A stretch of 64,000 nt of DNA from Gracilariopsis chorda (Eukaryota > Rhodophyta > Florideophyceae > Gracilariales > Gracilariaceae). The stretch lies in NCBI GenBank assembly GCA_003194525.1, contig NBIV01000113.1, forward strand, positions 62,001 to 126,000, given 5' to 3'. Of the stretch, positions 56,766 to 64,000 are shown piece by piece; the first letter of the stretch is position 1; each line of letters begins with the position of its first letter. The notes below the pieces were generated by a model. The model worked only from the letters and a program-made list of their open reading frames with translations. It ran no database searches and was not told where the DNA came from. The position numbers and the translations under genes were made by a program.

Positions 56766-57588
56766 TGTGGTGCAACGCCCCAAAGGGGAGAAACACCGAA
56801 AGACGTTCGGGATCTTTCCTCCGTGGAGGTGAACCCAGTTGGGTAGAGCCCCTCTAGGGGTGGCCCGGCGGAGCCGGTTTGTAAGACCGAGGCCACCCTT
56901 CGCGACTAGCGCAAGAGGGTTTAGGACAAGAATCAGTATCCGCGAGAGCGGGAATGCGTCCTCGCCAGAGGTAGGTTTCCACGTAGGTGGGGGTGTATGA
57001 GCGGATGCGCACAAGAGGGCCGCGGATAGCAGGAGGTGCTACCCTAAAAGGGGATAAGGAAGGGCGACGAGGAGGAAGAGAGGACGAAGTGAGTCGCGAG
57101 AGCGACGGGGCGAACGGCGATGCTGGTAACAATATCCCTATACAGGGCGAAACACCAATGCAATTGGAATAATATGACTCCCAGTGATGGGTCCCTTTAG
57201 ATGTGCAAGGGGGTTAGATGTCCCGTAGTTCATGGCGTTTCCCTCCAAGGAGGAGTAGAGCACGCGCGCAAGTGGTAACAACTAGAGCCAATTCCCCAGG
57301 TTGGGGTCCCTTGTTGGGGAAGGTTTACTGGTGCGACGGCAGTGCGCCGTCGCACCAAGTACTAGCTTCCCAGAAATGGGTGTGAAAATAATAAATAAAA
57401 TCAACTAAAATACTCCACATTTCGTGGCAACATCCACTACTGTGGCCAACCGCCAATGGACCCAAAACCGTGTCCCACGTGTCCATATCCACCATTGTGG
57501 GGCGTAGTTCATATACACACTACACAACCGATAATATCGGGAAAACAATCAAGTACCAGGAATCCCTCCCTGAGGTCGTTGCACTTCA
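56766..57588 (-). repeat. Solo LTR of an A-like chromovirus family (823 bp)
   Basis: On the minus strand it runs from TGAAGTGCAACGACC to GGCGTTGCACCACA, with the same ends, order of motifs and 10-bp hairpin as the element A LTR, but well diverged from it. Perfect AAAGC duplications flank it and no internal element sequence remains. It therefore arose by recombination between the two LTRs of a full insertion. It interrupts element E's gag cleanly. Confidence 0.95.
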
Positions 57589-57593
57589 AAAGC
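57589..57593. repeat. Target site duplication of the solo LTR, right (AAAGC)
   Basis: Identical to 56761-56765. Confidence 0.92.
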
Positions 57594-57702
57594 GAACTTT
57601 TCTTCCGTTCGTTCCCTTTCACGAACAATCCCGAATGACGACGAAGAAAGGTACTCGGTATTACTCAACGACGTGGAGGACGTCGCCTTTGGAGGTTCAG
57701 GA

Positions 57703-59725
57703 GCCTACTAGTCTGCAATATCATCCGCGGTATTTGCAGTAATCCGGGAGAAGCATCCCGACACGCCCTACCAGAGACTGGAGAAGCCAATGATACTGGA
57801 GCCCGCATTCCGAGACCATACAAACATGCGTAATTCGACAGCTGCGGGAAAGACACAGCTATCACTTACAATTATCTTGCCGAACACTGGCCTTCCCGTC
57901 CGCATTCGAGAAGTAGACTTTTTGATTGCAGATGACGACATGGCAGAAGTGCTGTTAGGAAGACCGCTTCTGAAGGCGATCGGATTCGATCTAGGAAAGC
58001 ACCTTCGGAAAGTTGGGGCGGAAATCAACGGTATGTCAGAGAGAGAGCTGAAGTCAGAGACTGCTCGGTTTTCCTCGACAACCTTCAAGGGACTGAGCTA
58101 CAACGAAGCAGATGACGATCCGATAGAACTTCCCGAGTGCCTGCAAGCAGGATTCAGGATCAACACAGACGAAACGATACAAGAAGCAGTACTGAACGCC
58201 GTTGAAAACGCCATAGCCAACGTAACGTCACCGACAGGCAACAAAGAATTGAAATCCTTATTGGAAAGCCATCGGGACTGCTTCCGCGTCAAACTGGCCC
58301 CCGATCCTCTGGCAAAGGTACAACTGCTGTCCGTGCAGCTTAAACCTAACGCTAAGCCCTTCCGATGCGCCCAACGCCGCTACGCCCCAAACCAAAGAGT
58401 TTTCATCCAAAACACAATACGGCAGCTCGAGAAAATTCGCGCTGTATATAAGAACCTGGGCGCTCGTTGGGCAAGTCCAGCACTAGCTGTACCGAAGCCA
58501 GGCACGGAAAAGCTACGTTTAACAGTGGATCTTCGTGGAACAAATGCCAGGACACTTCCGCTGCTGTCAGCGATGCCACATCTGGAATCACTTCTCCAGA
58601 ACTACAGTGAGAGCGAAGGCTATGCGAACATCGATTTCACCCACGGATACTGGCATATTCCTCTAGACCCTACCGCCCAAGAAATCATGTCCATACAAAC
58701 CCCAGATGGAGTTTACTCACCAACACGAACTTTGCAAGGAGGAATGGATTCTGGGAATCATTTCCAGTCTGTCACTAGCGAACGCTTTGCCGGAAAGGTA
58801 CAGCAAATGATACAGTAGCTTGACAACTTTCTCATGTACGCGAAAACGGAGGAGAAGCTACTAGAAGACATTAAAGCTTTTCTATCTGTCTGTCGCGAGA
58901 TTGGTTTTAAAGTCAACCTGGCCCAATCTTGTTTTTTCTGCAAGGAAGTGAAGTTCTGCGGAAAAATCATATCTTGAGAAGGAGTCCGTTTCGACCCTCC
59001 GAACCGTGAAGCACTGTTGACCATGCGAAAGCCTCAGATGGGTAGCGAACTGCAGCAGTTAATGTGCGCAGCAAACTGGATGCGATCCTCTATTCCGAAC
59101 TACTCACAGATAGTTCAGCCGCTTCATTACCTACTCGAAGACGCTTATAAGCAAGCCGGTAAGCAAACCAAGAAGACGGTGGAGAAGATTCGCATCAGCA
59201 ACTCTTGGCGGCATACACACACAACAGCATTCAACCAAATAATCTCCCAGCTAGCTGCCGCAACTAAGCTCTCGCTCCCTAAGGAAGGGTACAGAACTTG
59301 CCTCTTCACCGACGCCTCGGATTTTCATTGGTCTGCCATCCTAACGCAGTCGCCTGAGGCGGAAGAACACAAATCAGTCGAAAAGCAAAGGCAAGAGCCA
59401 ATGTGTTTCTTGTCTGGTTCCTTCAGAAGTCTTCGGAAAGATGGAGCGTCCCCTAGAAGGAAGGGTTTGCTATAGTCGAAGCGATGTGCAGAATGTACTA
59501 CCTCACAGCTAGCAGAACGACCTCAATCTACGCCGACCATGCCAACCTCGTATACATATACGACCCATACGTTCAGGACCCGGGGATCGCGCGACATGCA
59601 GCAAACAAGCTCATGCGATGGGCCCTCAAGCTGAGTGCATTCCGCTATATCATCGAGCAAGTCTCAGGAGAGAAGAACGTCTGGGCGGACATGCTCTCCA
59701 GATGGGCGATAGAGCCGAAGAAGAC
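57703..59725 (+). pseudogene. Element E Pol: protease, RT and RNase H
   Basis: Protease body at ~57790-58000 (VDFLIADDDMAEVLLGRPLL). RT runs from ~58400 (GARWASPALAVPKPGTEKLR, YANIDFTHGYWHIPLDP). The RT active site near 58821 reads stop-LDNFLMYA where WLDDFLLHA-like is usual, so both the Trp and the second catalytic Asp are lost (TAG at 58816-58818). Another stop lies at 58976. RNase H shows CLFTDASDFHWSAIL (~59298) and GEKNVWADMLSRW (~59669), with a frameshift between 59474 and 59484. Confidence 0.88.
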
Positions 59726-61280
59726 GGTACAGTCCTCTAATGTAGGACGAGTCAGCGCACTCATGGTCGCCCCGATCAATCCAGAGATCAACGAAGAATT
59801 CGATTGGGCATCGAAGAAAGAAATCATCGCGTCACAGACTATGCACTTCACACAAGCTCCAAAGAATCTCTTGAAGCAAAAGAAGCCTTGGAAATTCGCT
59901 TCAGGCCAGATATGGATTCCCGAACCGGACAAGCTGCTGCGCCTACGAACGCTTATCGCCACACATACCGGAGAAGGTGGCCACAGAGCATTCGACCATA
60001 CGCTAGCATCCGTCTCGGAACACTTTCGTTGGAAGAACATTCGCGAAGACACCCAGCAGTTTGTATCATCCTGCTTTCACTGCATTGCAACAGAGTCTGG
60101 TTCAATTGTACCCAGACCCCTCGGCCACACCATGCCTGCAAGCAAGCCTAACGAGATAATCCATTTTGACTATAGTTTCATGAAACGCGGAGAGAGAGAC
60201 TTTCTGTACGTCCTAATCGTCAAGGACGATTTGTCGGGATACGTTGGGCTAAAGCCTACGTCAGAGGCTGACGTAGAGAACACAGCAGAGGTACTATTGG
60301 ACTGGTTTGCATCCTTCAGAGTGCCGAAATGTTGGATATCCGACAAAGGAAGCCATTTCAAGAATCAGCTAGTGAAGCAGGTCACGGAAGCACTGAAAAC
60401 TAACCACTATTCACACTCCCGTATTGCCCATGGACTAATGGATCTGTAGAAGTATTGTGCAGAGAGTTACTGAGAACGACAAGAGCGATATTGTCTGAGT
60501 TTCAAATGCCGCAAAAGGCCTGGCCGTCAATTCTTCCTCTAGTCCAGTCTGCTCTGAACAATTCAACTTCGCGTAGATTGAACGGCAAATGCCCTCCCAC
60601 GATTTTCACTGGATTACCACGGGACTCACAACTGTCTGCCATTGTCAGGGATCATGCAGTTGTGACGACGAAATGTGCTGAGAAAGCGAAATGGGAAGCC
60701 GTAATCGAAACCGAGAAGCTGTACGAATCACTCGTGCAACTCCACAAAGCATGTGCTAGCGGCGCAGAGAACACAGAAAGGCCTCTGTTGACTCCCACAA
60801 TCGCAAAACAGGAACCCGAAGCATCAACTTCTCAAAAGAAGATTTTGTCCTTCGAGGTGTCTTGCAGAAGCACACTGATTCAAAACTCAATCTGAAATGG
60901 TATTGGCCTTTTAGAGTTACACTCTGTAGAGATAACTACCTCTTTCAAGTCGAGGACTTGCTATCAGGAAAAAAGGAATGGGTTCATGGACACCACTTAA
61001 AGTTCTACAGCAACAGAGACTTTATGGTTACTCAATAAGTCAAGGACCATCTTGCATATCAAGCAAACGAATTGCTGACAATCGAGGAATTCAAGGACAT
61101 TCGTTGCAACGCCGGCGTTCCGCAACTGCTTGTGAAGTGGAAAGGCTTTACCGAAAATGAGATCGACTGAGTCTCTGTTGAATCACTCAAGCAAGATGTA
61201 CCGATACTGTTGAAGGTATATTTGGAAGACTTGCAAACGTCCGGAAAACTAATCAAACGAGTCGTTCGATTATGGGGGAC
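59726..61280 (+). pseudogene. Element E integrase and chromodomain-like end
   Basis: Integrase finger HTGEGGHRAFDHTL with CFHC (59965-60085). Core: IIHFDYSFMKRG (first Asp, ~60163), WISDKGSHF (second Asp, ~60337). After a frameshift near 60419 comes NGSVEVLCRELLR, with the catalytic Glu (~60438-60475). An open stretch at 60455-60895 follows. The C-terminal domain (~61055-61250) has PQLLVKWKGFTENEID, stop, VSVESL. The stop is TGA where Trp is expected in a chromodomain. The polypurine tract ATGGGGGAC follows at 61272-61280. Confidence 0.85.
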
Positions 61281-61589
61281 TGTTAACTATTGCGGCAATT
61301 CCCCAAAGCGGAAACAGTTGTTTCCAGAAGAAGCACCAAAATTCAAACTGAAGCAGTTTGAATTGCGTGGTAGTCCACGCAGTGCACACGCAACCTGCTC
61401 AATCGTAGGTGCCTTATAGTGGAAGGCTGCGGGTAGTAGAACTAGAGAATAAATAAGCCTGCCTTCGGAGGAAGAACTCTGGAGGAAGGGGGCAGAACTC
61501 AGAGAGACCTCTGAGCATTTTTGTGCCTGTTCTTCTCGCTTATCGCACTACTCAGAAACACTTTGACCGCGTATCGTATCCGACCAACA
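61281..61589 (+). repeat. 3' LTR of element E (309 bp)
   Basis: Starts TGTTAACTATTG right after a purine tract and ends CCAACA. Matches 55485-55793. Confidence 0.93.
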
Positions 61590-62159
61590 GGACTATTCTT
61601 GAATCTGTCACTCTAACGCGCGCTAAAATGAAGGACACAGCATCGATATCAGACATCCCGTAAGTGAAGGATCCTTTCAATATGTAGTGGAAAAGAATGT
61701 CAAGAAGCATTGTAACATTCTTAAAATGTGATAGAAGGTCTCTGGACTATAGCCAGCTGAGGGTGGTCAGAGAGACACAATGAATCTCACTGAAAAGGAT
61801 ATGCATACGTACATTCCGTACAACGCGTTTAAGTTTCACACAGCCGAATTCAGCACTGGTAATGAAAAGGCAATCTTCTGCGCAACTGCACAGTTGGTAG
61901 ACAACTGCGAGGAACGACCATGGGAGCAATTGCAAAAGATCGTCAACAGATACATCACCACGTCTGTGGCCATTCTACTTAATCGAGTATCAAATTACTC
62001 TTGCAGAGGAACAACTCTTAGAGAAACCAGGTAGATGGGTCTCTCCAGCAGAAACTCGAAAGATGTACTGCGTGGAACATGACCGCAAAACTCGCTGCAT
62101 CAAGAAAGGTATCTCTCAGCAGCATGACACGGGAATTTAACCGAGAAGGGTGCATTGAA
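61590..62159. other. Right flank of element E, no clear gene
   Basis: One open plus-strand frame (61780-62034, 84 codons) without recognisable motif. It may be part of the integrase-bearing remnant to the right. Confidence 0.3.
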
Positions 62160-62870
62160 CACTTATCACTAGAAAAACATTCATAGTACACGTCGTGGAC
62201 ACCGCATCCCGATATTCTACGGGAGTATTGGTCGAAGATAACTGGATAAAAAGGGCCATCCTGATATTCAGCATTCTAGCCTCCAGAATCCGTTCTCCTG
62301 GACCCGGCGTTTGACAGCACGGTATTCCGAGATTATCTTACGGATATGGGAAATGAAACTTTCTCCATCCCTCCACGCAGGCACAATAAGAATTTGCTGG
62401 AATCGGAGCACCGAGTTCTCCGTGATACTTTTCTATGGCTGAAGTCGGACACTACCATCAAGTCAGAATGCTTTGCAGCCTTGTTGGTACAGCAAACGAT
62501 ACGGATTTCAAATGATTTGTATCGTAGCGACGTCATGTGAGTGCACGAGCCCGCAAAGGGGTACACACTACTGATAGAGCGCGGACGCACACCGAAACGA
62601 CTTCCTCAATATTTGCTTCAGGCTCATCAGAAGATCCTAGTGAAGCGCAGACTGACGCTCATTTTGCGTTATAGAGCGGTGAAAGACTTTCCAGTGGCTA
62701 TTGGAGACAGGGTGCAAATCGTTATCAAACAGCAGAACAAGAAGAGAGAGAAATAGACGCAACCGAGAACAATCATAGGTTTTGATTCGCACAGCAGAAC
62801 GGTAACGGTGCCTGTATAAAAGGAAGAAGGGTGAAGGCCGTGATTAAAGATTTCAGGCCCGCAATAATCT
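62160..62870 (+). pseudogene. Retroelement integrase fragment (DDE core and C-terminal domain), unclassified
   Basis: Frames read in order: FIVHVVDTASRYSTGVLVED (first Asp, ~62190-62250), DPAFDSTVFRDYL (second Asp, ~62300), HNKNLLESEHRVLRDTFL (catalytic Glu, ~62380-62430). The C-terminal domain reads AIGDRVQIVIKQQNKKREK, then IIGFDSHSRTVTVP. The SRYSTG and ESEHRV wording differs from every other integrase in the window. I think it belongs to a copia-like or related lineage but cannot place it. Frameshifts near 62285 and stops at 62538 and 62753 show decay. Confidence 0.55.
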
Positions 62871-63860
62871 AGAACTAGCTAGCTATGGATAGTATTACGC
62901 ATGACCATAATCGTGAGACATCGAAAACCTCCAAATCGAGAACAACACCAATTGATGCGGAATTTAGCAACACAGGACCCGAGGAAACTATCCATGTGCA
63001 GGAGCACGACACTAAAGCTGCAGAAGAGGAAACACCATATCGAGAACCCGAGGGTGGAAAGAGAATCGAATTTTAATGGCGATTGTATGTTGCGTTTCAT
63101 GAACGTACAATATCAAGGAGCAATCCGCGAACCGACAACCACAGCATACAGTACAGCGACTGACAGAAAGAAGCTCTTCGTCTGCAAGAAGAAACGAGGA
63201 AAATATTTGGATGTGGAAGATGCTCGAAAAGGTACTGCAGAGACCACCCAGTCACCAAGTAGAACGACCGCAAGCGAAGTGCAGTTCCCACCGAGACAGA
63301 AACTCCAGAGCATTGAAAATGAAACAATGCATACCTACTACTAAGCGTCTGGGTCATCAGAATTCATGTTACACGAAGCTCAGCGACCATTTGTTACGCA
63401 GAACAAATACAATGGTGTAGAAAACCTATTCAAGCGCATTGTTCGCAAAATACCGATCGCAGAAGTTCTATAAGAAGCCAATTTCATCACGATTCATGTG
63501 TTCTATAAGCTGAAAAATGTGAAGATGAAGCGCTATCTCCCAGTAGAAATCCAGGATATAATACTGATATAGAAATGATAACTCATGAGGACATAAGTAT
63601 GCTAAGAGGAGTATAAAGGTTTGATATAGTAAAGATATACTAATCAGAAATTTTGCTTATATTTGGATATTCTCTAGATGTGTGTACGATATGTCATTGA
63701 TAGCGAGTCGGAGGGACTACGAAAGCTTCTGATATAGGTCTGATATATTTTGAAATTTCCGGTATCAGAAACTGTTGCAACTTACCTCAGAAATATATCA
63801 CATCTATATCCTCATCTTACGTGAGAGTCACAGAAATATGGTCTGTAGAAGACCTGTTAG
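62871..63860. other. Possible downstream part of the retroelement remnant
   Basis: Two overlapping plus-strand frames (62885-63076 and 62901-63344) are charged and repetitive without a recognised domain. A later stretch (63460-63560) reads ITIHVFYKLKNVKMKRYLPV and could be decayed coding sequence. From 63560 the DNA becomes AT-rich with repeated TCTGATATA-like words. Confidence 0.3.
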
Positions 63861-64000
63861 TTCAGGACCCGCGAGTGGTGCGGAGTACTCAGCGTAGTCT
63901 ACCTCCCCAACGTCTGCTATTTCAGGGATAGCTAGTATCCCGGAGTAATTAGCACGTACGCGGTACATATCAGCGTTATTTCAGGGGATTGGAATCCCCA
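63861..64000. repeat. Start of a degenerate ~60-bp tandem repeat with a stem-loop in each unit
   Basis: TTCAGG recurs at 63861, 63921 and 63980 (spacing 60 and 59). Each is followed at once by a different short hairpin: CCGC...GCGG (63869-63883), GGGATA-GCTAG-TATCCC (63925-63941), GGGGATT-GG-AATCCCC (63984-63999). After the hairpin two units share GGAGTA.T.AGC. The array runs past the window edge. Confidence 0.5.

Larger units (their letters stand above)
55840..57702 (+). pseudogene. Element E Gag, split by the solo LTR
   Basis: An ATG at 55840 (MSTYGLANTI) is followed by TAG at 55870-55872, then an open frame to the solo LTR insertion at 56766. The region is helical (LNDRVEEAISSVTYKLL, LKQLVRDQMGMW) with a basic stretch. 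A variant zinc-binding motif CLSTEDCDAIHPMSKCP resembles CX4-5C...H...C knuckles of related gags. After the insertion the same frame resumes at 57594 and meets TAG at 57700-57702, just after FGGSGAY. That is probably the protease active-site region (DSGA-like) with its Asp lost. Apart from the inserted LTR and stops, no frameshift is needed. Confidence 0.8.
55485..61589 (+). mobile_element. Element E: Ty3/gypsy of a second lineage, interrupted by a solo LTR
   Basis: Two 309-bp LTRs (TGTTAACTATTG...CCAACA) enclose gag, protease, RT, RNase H, integrase and a chromodomain-like end. Flanks GGAAT (55480-55484) and GGACT (61590-61594) are probably a duplication with one change. Gag and Pol share one frame in the early part, unlike A, B and C. 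Protein wording is unlike the A/B/C/F group and reminds me of stramenopile gypsy elements. Many stops. Confidence 0.92.

Noticed and set aside
63861-64000. CRISPR array
   Set aside because: Units are degenerate, the variable part is a hairpin and not a spacer, and the DNA is eukaryotic.
1-64000. tRNA, rRNA, origin or prokaryotic operon features
   Set aside because: No cloverleaf, rRNA segment or ribosome-binding pattern was seen; alternative-start frames in the region are products of nonsense mutations in retroelements.

Overview
This is eukaryotic nuclear DNA made almost entirely of retroelements. There are no ribosome-binding sites or operons, every long coding region belongs to an LTR retrotransposon or transposase, and the one convincing host-type gene is intronless with a TATA box. 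I infer a compact-gene alga, most likely a florideophyte red alga. That is a judgement from the look of the elements and proteins, not a database result.

Layout. 1-10920: element A, a young Ty3/gypsy chromovirus (+) with intact Gag, a Pol broken by one TGA, a long antisense ORF between pol and the 3' LTR, and LTRs differing at about 4 of 216 compared bases. 12.06-14.53 kb: a decayed FAR1-type MULE transposase (+). 14.9-15.9 kb: a decayed minus-strand gene fragment resembling the eIF4G MA3 domain. 18.2-22.95 kb: element F, a badly decayed B-like Ty3/gypsy (+). 22959 to about 42115: element C, an A-related chromovirus (-), cut in two by element B. 28786-39162: element B, a complete but mutated chromovirus (+) with 526-bp LTRs, perfect CATCC target duplications and its own antisense ORF. 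42.1-42.9 kb: a gag fragment of another Ty3/gypsy (D) joined to C. 44192-48839: element G, a full-length Ty1/copia (-) with five nonsense mutations and no frameshift. 48.85-49.19 kb: a possible piggyBac transposase tail. 50512-51114: a small two-helix membrane protein gene (-). 55485-61589: element E, a second Ty3/gypsy lineage (+), split by a solo LTR of an A-like family (56766-57588) with perfect AAAGC duplications. 62.1-62.9 kb: an integrase fragment of a further retroelement. 63.86-64.0 kb: the start of a roughly 60-bp tandem array.

Most notable. (1) Elements A and B, two divergent chromovirus families, both carry a long ORF antisense to pol filling the interval before the 3' LTR, and the two antisense proteins look homologous over several blocks. 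(2) Element A and its relatives are packed with tiny perfect inverted repeats (3-6 bp stems, 3-7 nt loops) in coding and LTR sequence. At matching LTR sites in three copies the stem is kept or co-varies while the loop is different, which points to selection or a turnover process acting on the hairpins. (3) Gag and Pol are in a -1 relation in A, B and C, and in A and C the -1 frame is conserved from the gag stop onward.

History that can be read: F before C before B; E before the A-type LTR now sitting in it. Only element A is close to intact.
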